Shown here: positions 1-11,013 of the stretch, piece by piece | Numbering within the stretch: the stretch's first letter is position 1 | How the letters are laid out: each line of letters starts with the position of its first letter | Assembly (NCBI GenBank): GCA_034509925.1 | Contig: CM067534.1 | Span: 2,210,501 to 2,274,500, forward strand | Length of the DNA stretch: 64,000 bases | DNA from: Hirudinaria manillensis | Taxonomy: Eukaryota; Annelida; Clitellata; Hirudinida; Hirudinidae | Direction: 5' to 3' | The notes under the pieces: model-generated | Database searches by the model: none | Seen by the model: the letters and a program-made list of their open reading frames with translations, nothing else | What the model was told of the DNA's origin: nothing | Made by a program: the position numbers and the translations under genes

Positions 1-1858
1 AAAAAAGATTTTGTAGCGTTGAATCGAAACATCGTTCCATCTTTTGATACAACCATGAAAGTCTGCAGGATGATAATCTTATTGTTAGAACGTTTATTAT
101 CCATAAAGGTATAACATAATTATTTTCGTTTCAGATAAATTGGAAATATTTTGCCAATGGTTACGCCTATAATTATGTTTTTATAAAATGCTAAAAATCA
201 CTTTTTGGTGACTGAAATTTGGTAGACATTCACACAAATATCGACTTTATGAAATATGAGTAAGGCTGGAATTTTTTTGACGACTAATCGGAGGAAGTAA
301 TAGGTTAAGACTTAAAATTATCGGATTCTGATTAGGAGAAGATTGCGAAATATACCAATGTTTTGGACTTATTTTGCCAGGCTACGGCCTTGGTGGTCAA
401 GATTACGTTTCAACGTTTCATGTAGGCGTGTGCAGTGAGCGTAAAAAAGTTGAAAAAACCCCCATAACTTTTGAATAACTTCTCAAATATTGAACCTATC
501 AAAGTCAAAGTCAAATAATGATAACTAAGTTAGGGTATTATACACTTGTGTATATATATTGAACAACAAATAGCAATTGACAGTGAAATCACTTGTGAAT
601 CCAAAGAACTCCGTATCAAACTGATGGAGACTGACACGGATACAGACGAAAATGTTGATAGAGCTTCTGATGAATTCTTTCATCAAACATTGTAGAAGAA
701 TTTTGTTGAATCGCACGAGTCTTCCAGATCGAAATCCTATATTGCTTATATATGGTATTACTTGTAAAGAATGGTGCATACAAGCTGTCATTCGGTTCCA
801 CATGAACGATTATTCAGCTCTTCTGGTTACATGGCTAATAAGGCACGCTCGTAGCTTAAATCGAATACATGTTATATACATTATATGCATGTGTAAATAC
901 ATGCCCGTGTATTTGAATAGTTGGTTATCAGGTGACAAACGAACATTCAATAAAATCTAATGTAAATGTGAAAAATGTAACTATCTGCAGTTTTCATCAA
1001 TTATTCAAAATTCAATTATTTCGTTCAAATTAATCATTATCTACCATAAATTCTAGCAATATGCAATTATAAAAATTTATAAAAGAAAATTTTATTTAAA
1101 TAAGTATGAAAAACCCTCCATCTTCAATGAGGAAATGTGATAATACTTTGGCAAATTCAGGGAGAGAATTTAAAATATTTGAAGATTTATTGATTGGAAT
1201 TTGATTACCTGACATTTTACAAAATAAGTTTAGGGACGGAATATGTGACCAAATGGCCCTAAGTAAATTTTTGGACTTTTTAGGCCAGGGATGGACAAAT
1301 TACGACCATTTATTATGTTAAAAATGACCCACTGAAGTGATTTTGATGACTATTTAATACAAGTACTGGATCAAGTTTTCCCACCACAGCAATATTATTA
1401 TTTTTCACTTCATACATTTTACAAAAATAACTAATAATTAAATATTCAATTTTATTAGCTTATTAATATATTGTCTTCGTAAGCATCCGGCCCAGTGGCC
1501 ATGTCCATGGAAAGTAATTGCCCACCCCTACCATAGGCTATGGTATGAATATGAATGGGTATATTGAAGGTGCCAATTTATCTTAAATGAAGTTAATCTT
1601 AATTTTTACTTTTTAAAATTATACTATTATTTTAGAATAAGACAGTTATCCAGTTATAATATACTTATTTAATAGTTATCAAAATGATAAATGAATGTGA
1701 ATGTTAAAAATTTATATAGTTATTAAATTACTCCATAAAGGTTTAAAATATTTGAAAATAATTAATATTTTGCCGTTACGATATTTTTATGTGCTCCACC
1801 AACTAAAAGTCAGCTATAATATTCTATATTTAAATGCACAAAGGAAGAAAAAAATCAC
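1..1858. other. Flank or first intron of the sodium channel gene
   Basis: The sodium channel gene on the minus strand would continue through here toward lower coordinates, so this is probably intron. I found no second channel exon: the segment-I sequence that normally follows the FY..K motif is absent in all frames I read. Open frames near 525-960 are low-complexity and match no family I know. A GC-richer patch near 1485-1560 contains the palindrome-like GGCCCAGTGGCC and may be a repeat fragment. Confidence 0.4.
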
Positions 1859-2155
1859 ATATTTGTTTCTGTAGAATTCATCCAGATCTTCGATCGGCTT
1901 CCCGTACAATTCTTTAGGAAATTCTCCGAGTTTTTCTGGAAATTTTTTCCCTGGCAACAAAGCCGGATTTGGTTTTTCCTTGGCTTTTTGGCTTTGTTTT
2001 GAAGCTCTTTGCTTTGATGTTTTTTTGTCTGACGTCTCTTTTTCTGAATCTTTTTCCCTCTTTGCAATCTCTATTTTTTCTTCGATCTTCTTTAGAGATT
2101 CCGCCGTAAATGGCTTGACGATACTTTTCACGACTTTTTCGACAATTTCCTCCAT
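1859..2155 (-). CDS. Voltage-gated sodium channel alpha subunit, N-terminal exon (partial)
   Basis: This exon encodes 99 residues of the cytoplasmic N-terminus of a pore-forming Nav channel. The call rests on family hallmarks in order: PFTAESLKKIEEKI near residue 16, a Lys/Glu-rich stretch, then PNPALLPGKKFP, and finally GKPIEDLDEFYRNK, which corresponds to the PLEDLDPFY..KK motif just before repeat I in animal Nav proteins. No other family I know has this series. The ATG at 2153-2155 begins MEEIVEK. Reading beyond FYRNKY gives low-complexity Phe-rich sequence, so the exon stops there, most simply at a GTGATT donor (intron from 1858 downward). That donor is weak, and an upstream AT-type boundary cannot be excluded. 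The four channel repeats lie off the left edge. The gene is in the same orientation as the next three. Whether the channel is intact cannot be judged here. Confidence 0.8.
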
Positions 2156-4267
2156 TATTCAATTCTATATTTAGAATTAATGTTAAATCAACGGATTGAC
2201 GAGATAAACGTAGTTAAGTACCGGATAATATGCCTCGTTGGACATTGACACAGAGCTTTATATGCATTGAGGATGTGGTAGCACGACAGGATACGGACTA
2301 TGTGTACATTAGAGAGCTGTATGGACAGCTCATCCAACCAACGGAACTTGGCATTATTCAACATTTAAATTTAATAAAGAATATAAAAAGAACTTGTCGA
2401 CTTGTAAGCGTAAGACCTAGAAAACCTTTCAGGTTATAACATTTCTAGCGATGGCCAAAACTGTTACAGCTCTCCAGCGTCTAATTTATGTCTAATAAAT
2501 TCGTTTTTGAGTTTTGATTGAATCACCCAGTAACCAAACCAAAGAAATTGGTTTAATTCCTTAGATGTCCAATTACTAATGAATAACATAGGCAATACTC
2601 GTGTAATGCTTTGGAAAACAGCAATCTTCTTTGAAATCATCATTTTTACGATGTTCTTAGTCATAACCATAGAAAATGTCGAAATGGTCGAATTTTATTA
2701 AATCATATGATTCTGGGAGTTTTGAAAAACATAAAGTGTTAGGCTTACAACCTGAGTTGTCTTAGCAAACATTCTGTGTTATTTCTTGGATTCCTTGGGG
2801 AACTACCATGTTTGTCATTCAGAGAGAACCGAGAGAGCTTTTAGAAAATTGGTATAAACCTAACTCTATTTTGTTGGTTAATTGTTGTTTGGAAATTAAT
2901 AAGTCATAAATTTACTTGTCAGTATGTTTATTTTTGGTCACTTTATAAATCATGTTAATCATACTTTGCTATTGAATTTTGCCACCCTCATTTTAAAAAT
3001 GCAAGTGAGCCATAACAGTAAAAAAGTCAATTCTTTGTAATCAGTTGCTTGATTTCAACATATTTGAAAATAATTTAAAACTCTAGTTGTCTGAGTATGA
3101 CATTAAATAAGAGAGAATCGTACCTAATAATCAAAATTCGTTTGCCTGTCCGCTAAAAATTAAATTTCATTTCTAACATAACTTGAAATATTGAACATTA
3201 AATTATATTCCTTTTATGATACTTCATCATTTTGAGAATCGATCGAAACGCTTTAAAGACATTATTTAGAGAGCCTCAAAAGGTAATATGATACAGAGCA
3301 AGGGTATTCAAATTGGTGTCCGCGGGCCAGAATCAAGACAGAGATTCAAAGAAGTATTTTAGCTTTACTTTTACAAAAAATTTAATCTCTAGTTCAAAAA
3401 CATTAAGAAATTTGACAGAACAAAATAAAAAGCATTTACCACCCTATTGTTACCAGCATACATCTAACGAGGCATTCAAGAGTCTTAAAAGAAAAGCAAT
3501 CCAGAGTGTATGATAGACCAATGTTTCCAGCAACTATAGGTCTAAAAAAAATTTCAAATCATTCACATACACAAATTTTAGTTAAATTACAAATTAATTT
3601 TTGAAAAAGATCTTTGTATTGATATTTAAGTGCAATTGCACTCCAACAACCTGAAACGTAACCTTTTAGAAAGGACCTTTTAAGGTCTAACGAACTAATC
3701 GTTTTGCCGAATAATTTTGCCGTGCCTATTGCTACTGGAAAATTTAGATTTTGAGAATCACACAAGTTTCTCCCTTATTTTGTTGCAATAGTTTTGTATT
3801 TATTGATTCGTTTCCTTAATTTTTCCTCTATGTTGAGTGCATATTTTTGTCTGCTTTTTACGAATTTGTTCGCAATTTCAACTTAACGTTGATAAAGAGG
3901 CTGAAAGAAGGACATCCAAAAGAATGGAAAGTAAGAAATGTCTGGCGTAGCACCAGATTGAATTTCCTTAATTCTAAACACCACCGGTTACATAATACTC
4001 TTTAACATAACATTTAACATTTATTATGTATTATATATATTTTTTTTAAGAGCATAAATAAAATAGGATGAATGTTCTGTACATTTAATGAGAAAAATAG
4101 GTTGGAATATTCAATCAACATTTGATTTATTATAAGGTAATACATTCCCTTCAATAAAGAATACTTAATATGCTGACTACCTCATTATGACATTATGATA
4201 ATTATGACATTTACAAATATTACATATGTGAAAGATTCTTTGTCCTGACTATCTGAAAATTACTCTT
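2156..4267. other. Intergenic spacer between sodium channel and SVOP-like genes
   Basis: This spacer holds the 5' flank of the sodium channel and the 3' flank of the SVOP-like gene. Short open frames (for example 2230-2439 and 3313-3513 plus, 3559-3765 minus) have no recognisable domain and no splice context I could use. Sequence just upstream of the channel ATG reads as an acceptor-like ...AAATATAG followed by a short leader. I see no RNA gene or clear transposon. Confidence 0.4.
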
Positions 4268-4272
4268 TTATT
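4267..4272 (-). promoter_or_regulatory. Polyadenylation signal of the SVOP-like gene
   Basis: On the minus strand the stop codon TAA of the transporter is embedded in AAATAAAAG, giving a canonical AATAAA hexamer that overlaps the stop. If used, cleavage would follow within a few tens of bases, leaving an extremely short 3' UTR. Seen directly; its use is inferred. Confidence 0.5.
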
Positions 4273-7200
4273 TAGAGCGTTCGATCTTGGAAGAGGAACT
4301 ATCCTGAAAAAAATAATCTTTAAAGCTTAGTTTAATATTCTATGGAATTGTAAAATCAATTGTGATTTAAAAATGCAAACTTTCATCTCTCTGCCTCGTG
4401 TTTCAACAGGAAGGAGAAGAGCTGCAATGGAGCCGAAAAGACAAACAGTGGCATAGGTATTGATGGCTAAGTATACCGATTGTCTGATCATCACCTTACA
4501 ATAAAGATAAAAGCATACTAATTGGAAATTCCATTTAATTCCAACTTATCTTCGGAGTTTTCATACATTCATGGGCTAAAAGTAAAAATTGTCTAAATTT
4601 CACCTGCGCAAAAAAAGGCGTGATTATAGCCCCAATTCTTGCAACGCCACTGCACATTCCAAGACCAAGAGCCCTTATAGTCGTCGGATAAACCTGGTGA
4701 TATTAAAAAAAAGAGTTATGGACTTCAGCTTAGGTCCCCAATGTGCATTAAGACGTGAGCATTCCGCTCCAAATCTCACTTCCCCACCTTTGATTTTGCT
4801 AAAATTTGGCAGAGCGATTAGCTAAGATGAGTAAGTTAAAAAATTAAAGTTTTAGATTTTTTGGTCGGACTTTGACAGAACGATTCGTGATGATCCGCAT
4901 CTAACTCTAAATCTAGACATATTTATGACATGAGACTTTATGAAAGTCATAATTTGGCATAAATGAGCATTCATACTGCTTTGCGGTGATCTTTTAAAGT
5001 TGCAAAAGTGCTGATAACCTCATAAGCCATGGACATTCATTCAAAGCTTATGAAAGACAAAATTTTATTTGTCATTGCCGAGGGCTAGGTTTAAAAAAAA
5101 AATTAGTACAGGTGTCATTTATCACTACGGATTGCATACATTGTTCCGGTTTCCTACATTGAAAACAAGTAGCGTTTTTTTAAATTATTTTTTATTACAT
5201 TATGAAATTTATCAGCCTAACCTTGTATATACGTTTTAAAGGTGAAATAAGTATAAATAAATACTTACTAACTACACTAAGATGCAAGTTTTGAAGATCG
5301 CCATTTGAATACCCCTCATTTAGGTTCACAACTTTGCCAAAAATCAACAAAATCCAAGAGCGTCAGTTGAGTAATGGATTTAGCGAGGAAAATTACAAAC
5401 AAAATTAAACAAAACTAAGTCAAAACAAAATTAAGTCAAATTAAAATCAAATAATTTATAAAACTTTAAAACAAAGAACGTCTTGAAAACAATTAAACCT
5501 CTGGTGTATACACGTAAGTAGCCTGGAATCCTCCTGATATGAAGGCTCGAGATGCAAACAAGAACACCGTAAGGACTGTCCTGGTACAATTAAATATTTT
5601 GAAAGTTAGTAATTTATTGATTAAAGCGAAATTATTCATAAATTCGCAGAAATAATGCTTTGAAACTTAATTTAGAACAAAAATCTTTCGAATTAAGTTG
5701 ATTTGATTTCAATTTATTAATATAATATAATATAATATAATATAATATAATATAATATAATATAATATAATATAATATAATATAATATAATATAAAAAAT
5801 TGATAATTGTCTCAACATTTCTAGAGCCAATATAAGAAAAAAGCGTTAGCAACCTTGTTACGCAAAAGTTGACCAAATAAACGAAGAAAGAGAACATGAA
5901 AAATTCAAGTGCAATGGTTCGCTTTCTTCCAAGTTTCTCGATGATGATGAACGTGATAAACAAACCTGTAGAATTAATTTCGTTTACGGCTTCGTTATCG
6001 CAAACATCCACGCATTTCCTAAACATCTGACATCATGCGCAGTTCAAAGAATTTATATTTAAGAAACGTGACGTTCAACAGTGGCAATTCAGTCGAAATT
6101 AAAATCATTAGATCAAACTGAAAGTCAGTCATAACAGAGAGATGTCGCTAAAAGTCACTGCAAGTAGAAATTCTCGTTATCGACCTTTTAGTGTTCTTTA
6201 TAACCATTTGTGATATCTTACTTAATAGACTTCTACCTAATAGACAAGTCGATGCTTCATCGCCGAGTAAAGCAAATCTTAAGCTTCAAAATCAATTTCA
6301 TGTTGATATTATTTGTCTCGCCATGTTTAAAAGCATCTCTGATAAAGATAAATACCAAAACAAAGACTTTTAAACGAATGAGTCTGAAATATTAATCTGC
6401 TTGTTGTATATGTGCCTTTATTTTGTTGAGGTTAAATTCATTTTTAAGCCGATATCCTTTCAATCATGCCGTTCCCTCTCAATTGTTGATTTCAACAACG
6501 GCGACAAATATTTACTTGCATGGTCACAAGGCATCAATCGAGTAACTCACAATTATCAAAATTATATATAAGAATTTATCAGATAATATGAAAAACCAAT
6601 CCCCACAAATTATCGAGTTTTAACGTTAAATTAAATGCTAAATTCTTATGCTAATTAATTTTTAAATTTAAATTGCTATATTTAATGGGTTTAATTTTAT
6701 TCGTAAATTTAAACATAAAGATAAAGTGTAATCACTTAAATACTTTTAAACCTGGAAATTCGGCAGCCGTCGTGCACAACAGGTTTGTGTAATCAGACAC
6801 TGTGAGTTGTTTGCACATCAAACTACATTCGGGCTCCTTCACTTCACTACCAGGTTCTGCAGTACCTCCTTAGCAAAAATGGTTTTTTTCTTATTTTGCA
6901 ACATATTTCATGTGAATATATGTGTTCAATAATTATCATTTGAAGGTAATCGATTGGCAACTGACCGTGACAACTATCGCCAACTTCGAAAAGTTCTGTT
7001 GTCATGAGAACAACTCCGTAATATGAAAATGCATTGGCCAACCTGGAAAATATTAATTTATCTTATTTATTTATTTAATTCGCTTTTGATGTATTTCCAA
7101 TTTTACGAAAAGATGGGCAAACCACATAAACCACAAAAGACCAGTCGTTAGCCTCATGTCAGGTGTACATAAATCTTTCACCTGTCCTCTCTTCAACGAT

Positions 7201-8682
7201 TCATTTTCCTGGATGTTGGTCAATGACATCAACCCCGTATTAGCTTCCAGTTAAATTTGAGGAGAAATATTATCTCTTAGGAGCTCCAAAATTTTTCTAG
7301 CTTAGGAGCCAAACTACAATAATTAAAACCTCGGCTGAGATTTCTACTAATTTCCCAAGAGGCATTGGTTTCCCATTTGCGTCAGCAATTCTCCTCAAAG
7401 TTTGAAGAGCTAATTCTGGCTGTCCTCGAGCTAAATCGAATCTTGGGCTTTCGGGCAACCACTTTTTGAAATAAAATTTAATTTTTGAGTCAATCAATGA
7501 AACAAAGCAAAATAATAAAATTTCCTGACGAAGCAGCACAAGAAGAAGACGAAAAGTGGAATCGCTGCGATGGAGAACAAGTATCTCCAGCCGAGAGTTG
7601 GCATGACAAAAATAGAAACGAATACTATGAAACACGTTCCAACAGCCCAAAACAACTGCATAATAAAAGTCTCATTAAGAGCATACATTTGATGTCCAAT
7701 TGACATATTTACTTCTATCATGGCGATGCACTTCCCCCGTGCCGCAGACGGCAAAAGTTCTGCATAAAGGGTTATGCTGCAAATAAAATTAACTTTAATT
7801 TAATTTAATTTAATCATCGGTTATAAACAGAGTGGGTCTTTACGATTGGGGTACTCCTCCTATGCCGATTCCGACCAATCCCCTGAGGATGAGCAGCCAG
7901 AGGTAGCTCGGGGAGAAAGCACTTAGCAACCCGTAAAAGAAGGTGAACATGGAACAGAGGATAAGTTGCTTTGGCCAATAAAATAAAATTTAAATGTGAT
8001 GCCTTAACGGACCTTCTCACTTTGTTACTCACCACTTTCCTCCCATAATTGTCGGCTATTTTGCCCCATAAACCAGAACTCAGCATCATACCTCCAAAAA
8101 CAATCTACAATATTGCAAATCTGCATCGTTCTAAATTAAAATTAAAATTTAATATTCCAAGATGTCTGGCTTAGAAGCCATTGGATGAAGAATGAGTAAA
8201 TTTTGGTTACCTACCGAGGTAAGCAGAGCTTGTTGCCATGGCATCAATTTCCAATCGCAATGAAGAGCAGGTCCAAGGATGCTCAATATCATCATCTCCA
8301 TTGCATCTGCCATCTGCTCGTCAATCTCCCAATTTAACTTACGGAATTCCAAATCATTGAAAAATTTCACCAAAAAGTACCCAAACAACGCCTGTGAAGA
8401 GCGAAAGCTTAACTTGGAACCATCCAAAGCCGAGCATATCAACAGCTCTGTCGACGGTAAATGTCTCTGGAGATCGAACATCTTTTAAAAACTACTGAGC
8501 TACTCAAAAGCATATTTGTACAAACCTTCGAGTTGGTTGGCAATCGCTGGAGATCTGTCATTCGTTTCGCTTCGTTTACGAACCATGATTATCCTTTCGT
8601 TAGGAGGATTTCTTACCTTGTCGCTGCCCTCTAAATTTTCATAATTGTCTTCTTTTCTGAATCTTACAATCCTTCCGAACAT
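4268..8682 (-). CDS. SVOP: SVOP-like MFS transporter (synaptic vesicle 2-related), complete, 16 exons
   Basis: This is a 12-helix major facilitator superfamily protein of the SV2/SVOP group, found on synaptic or secretory vesicles; SVOP substrates are not settled. Exons: 8526-8682, 8381-8481, 8215-8313, 8033-8104, 7844-7968, 7713-7776, 7530-7655, 7348-7461, 7123-7208, 6966-7042, 6752-6856, 5854-5965, 5499-5580, 4604-4693, 4381-4494, 4268-4303. They join in frame to 519 residues; human SVOP is about 548. Family motifs appear in order: [46 protein letters not shown] (the MFS loop 2-3 signature), [54 protein letters not shown], the Cys-containing luminal loop [52 protein letters not shown] and [10 protein letters not shown]. 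The chosen ATG (8680-8682) has an in-frame stop upstream and no earlier ATG. Eight of the introns are 44-80 nt. A TATAA array sits in intron 12. No lesions were seen. Confidence 0.9.
5717..5795. repeat. (TATAA)n pentanucleotide microsatellite, about 15 units
   Basis: An uninterrupted TATAA-type array lies inside intron 12 of the SVOP-like gene (5581-5853), near its 5' donor side in transcript order. The array is long and pure, so it is likely length-polymorphic. In the minus-strand reading it forms part of an apparent open frame rich in I, L and Y, which is an artefact of the repeat. Confidence 0.95.
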
Positions 8683-9480
8683 CAGTATTCCTTTCAATTC
8701 AACGTACGATCAGATCTTTTGCCGATCTTGAAAATCGATCACATGCAACAAGCAATTCAGCCTCAGCCCGCAGCGGGCTTGCAGGACAACCACTGACATT
8801 ATGGGAGCATCTCCGTTTATTTTTATCAATTTTCCATTTTGTTTATTAGTAGGAGATACAATTAAAGTTCGATTGATTTTTATCAAAAGGTTCTGCGAGA
8901 TATTTAAATGAATGAATTTAAGTCGAAGTGAAATGTTCAAATAATAAACGTTAATGACGACCATTGAAATATAAATAAAAACGCTTTAAACTTGTACGAA
9001 AAAATAAAACATTAACGATTGTTTAAGCATTCTTTTTCAAGTTGAAAGAAAATCGAAAGAAATTTGCATCTGAACTATTAGAATGTAAACTCAAATTTCA
9101 GCTGGTATTGATTCATTATTTCATTAAGTTTTAGGCACTTGTGATATTTCTAATTGTTCTTTAATGCGCCTTTTTTAAAATGTGCTCGCAAATCGTTCAG
9201 GTAGATATTTCTAACCCGTTTATGGCCGATCAAGGAGGAGAACCCATTTAAAACAAATAAAATTAAAGAAACGTAAAAAACATATTTATATATACAAATA
9301 ACTCGCGTCCAAAAAGTAGAGGAGAGATTCCGTGCCTCCATTCACCTTGAGATTGCATAATTTTATTGCAAACTGTGCAGTAAATAACAACCAAGCGTCA
9401 AAGGCACGTCTTATAATTTTGTACACGAATAATAAATATTTTCAAATTCAAATAGACTTCTCAGTCTCGTTCCTCTACTT
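8683..9480. other. Intergenic spacer between SVOP-like and BMP genes
   Basis: This spacer holds the 5' flank of the transporter and the 3' UTR region of the BMP gene, both on the minus strand. Short frames at 8710-8964 and 9150-9341 are AT-rich and unrecognised. I saw no canonical AATAAA directly after the BMP stop on the minus strand. Confidence 0.4.
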
Positions 9481-11013
9481 TTATCTGCATCCACAAGCGT
9501 CGACTATCATGTCCTTATAGTTCTTCAAAACAACGGTATCAAAATCAACTATGAGTAGAGCGATTGGTGACAGCTGAGTCGGGACGCAGCATGTGGGGGG
9601 CACGAGTGCAGAGTTTTTGAAGTGCAGAAGATTCTGCAAAACAGCGTGGTTGGTGGCATTGAAATGCTGAATCTCTCTTTGGCAAGAGCCTTGACACATG
9701 AAGGCATGGAAGCCCGATGGAGCCACTATCCACTCCAACCAATCTAATTCGGCGAAATCCACGTAGAGAGGCCTTCGACTGCATTGTTTCTGGAATTGTT
9801 TAGTTGATCTTTGTCGGCTTTGGAGACTTCCTCTTCGAGATTTCGACGGAGGATCAGAGACGGATCTCTTCTGTCTGCGGAAGGCTGGTTGCTGTAACGG
9901 CTCTGAATATATGACTAGAAATGGTTTATATTTTGTATCGTCGCTAATTACGGGGTGTATTTTCTCGTTTGAACGAATTGGATTGAATTCTTCACCGATG
10001 GCACCATCTTTAGTTTCATCACTTAAGACGTCATCTATCTCAAAAGTCAAGTGAAGCTTAGAATCTTTCTTAAGAGATTTTAGTGCATCAGTCACATTGA
10101 AGGACATCCACCTAGGACGCAAGTCTTCCAAATAATTTACGCCTATAAGTTTTTTGTGGCACTTCGGTTTGCACTTTGAGATGTGACGAACTTCTAATTT
10201 GCGTCGGACGTTCAATCCCATGACCGACGACAGCTTCTTCTCCTTGACCTGGTAAAACACTCTCAATTCTGCCCCTCTGATACTTTCCTCGTCAAAATGA
10301 TGCCCATCCACAATCGCTTTTAGGCTCGTCACGGTGCCTTTGTTGTCCGTCAATAAACCTGAAGGTGTATGTGCGATATATTATATATGCATCATTAAGA
10401 AGAGGGATGACGCAGAACAATTGAGGTTTAATAATGGAACAATTTAATGTAATTATATAAATTTTCTAGAAGAAAGGTTTAAGCTGTGAACTTGATGACA
10501 AAAGTTGAGTTGAATAAAAACGAAATCAAGCTACAAACCCTTGGCTTCAACTTCGAAACTCCTGACGATACCCCCTTCAAAATAAGTTCCCTCTCTTCTG
10601 TATCTCCTTCCTAAAAAGCTCCACGTGTTTTTCGTGACTAGTTGTTTGTATAAGTCCATCATGAACTGTGGAACTTTGACTTTATGGCGAGGTTTTCCAG
10701 GTTTGTGGATTCCTAACAAACGAAGGATGCTTCTCTCGAACTTCTTAGTCACGTGGTTGTTATGCTTTCTCGATCGATGATAATCGGCTGGAATCGAATG
10801 ATAATCTCTGCTCGCCTCGTTCCCAGAATGTTGTCCTACGTTCGACACGACGAGGTCCGACGACCGGTTCAGAAAAGATTGGTCGTCGAGTGCCTTTCTG
10901 AGTTCTTTGTGATGACGTGTGTGCGTGGGAGGAAACATTGCGGACTCAGTTGAAACGATGAACAAACCGATGACAATTACAAACAAGGTGTTGTGATGGA
11001 TGGAAGTTTTCAT
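9481..11013 (-). CDS. BMP2/4/Dpp-type TGF-beta ligand precursor, complete, two coding exons
   Basis: This is a secreted morphogen precursor of 450 residues. Exon 1 is 10539-11013 and exon 2 is 9481-10358; the 180-nt intron joins in phase 1. Residues about 9-24 form a hydrophobic signal peptide (LFVIVIGLFIVST). The propeptide has the BMP2/4-type VPQFMMDLYKQL box near residue 120, then VRSFEVE just before the intron, at the usual position of a conserved BMP2/4 intron. A furin site RRQKR ends at residue 323 and would release a 127-residue mature chain with all seven cystine-knot cysteines: C-SRRPLYVDF, FMCQGSC, CCVPTQ and the terminal CGCR. It also keeps FNATNHAV (with its N-glycosylation site) and VVLKNYKDM. 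The DFAELDWLEWIVAP and CCVPTQL signatures place it in the BMP2/4/Dpp class rather than BMP5-8 or activins. Odd points: the loop after CQGSC reads QREIQHF in place of the usual PFPLADHL, one residue shorter, and finger 2 is also one residue short. A splice acceptor lies 11 nt upstream of the ATG. Confidence 0.93.

Noticed and set aside
525-960. Overlapping open frames on both strands
   Set aside because: No domain, no splice support, composition like surrounding AT-rich DNA.
1859-1870. AT-AC (U12) intron after the sodium-channel exon
   Set aside because: The sequence ATATGTGA lacks the ATATCCTT consensus, so the claim is not supported.
5709-5853. Isoleucine/leucine/tyrosine-rich C-terminal tail in the SVOP frame
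   Set aside because: It is translation of intron and the TATAA array; the true exon ends at a GTTGCT donor at 5853.
7656-7712. 19-residue insertion in the SVOP-like protein
   Set aside because: The stretch is bounded by GTAAAT and a TTTATTATGCAG acceptor, and removing it restores the family sequence IE-LFWAVGT; it is an intron without stops.
9545-9784. Open frame overlapping the BMP mature domain
   Set aside because: It is an out-of-frame shadow of the cystine-knot exon; all conserved residues are in the BMP frame.
10753-10953. Plus-strand frame opposite BMP exon 1
   Set aside because: Antisense shadow of the propeptide; no start context or family match.
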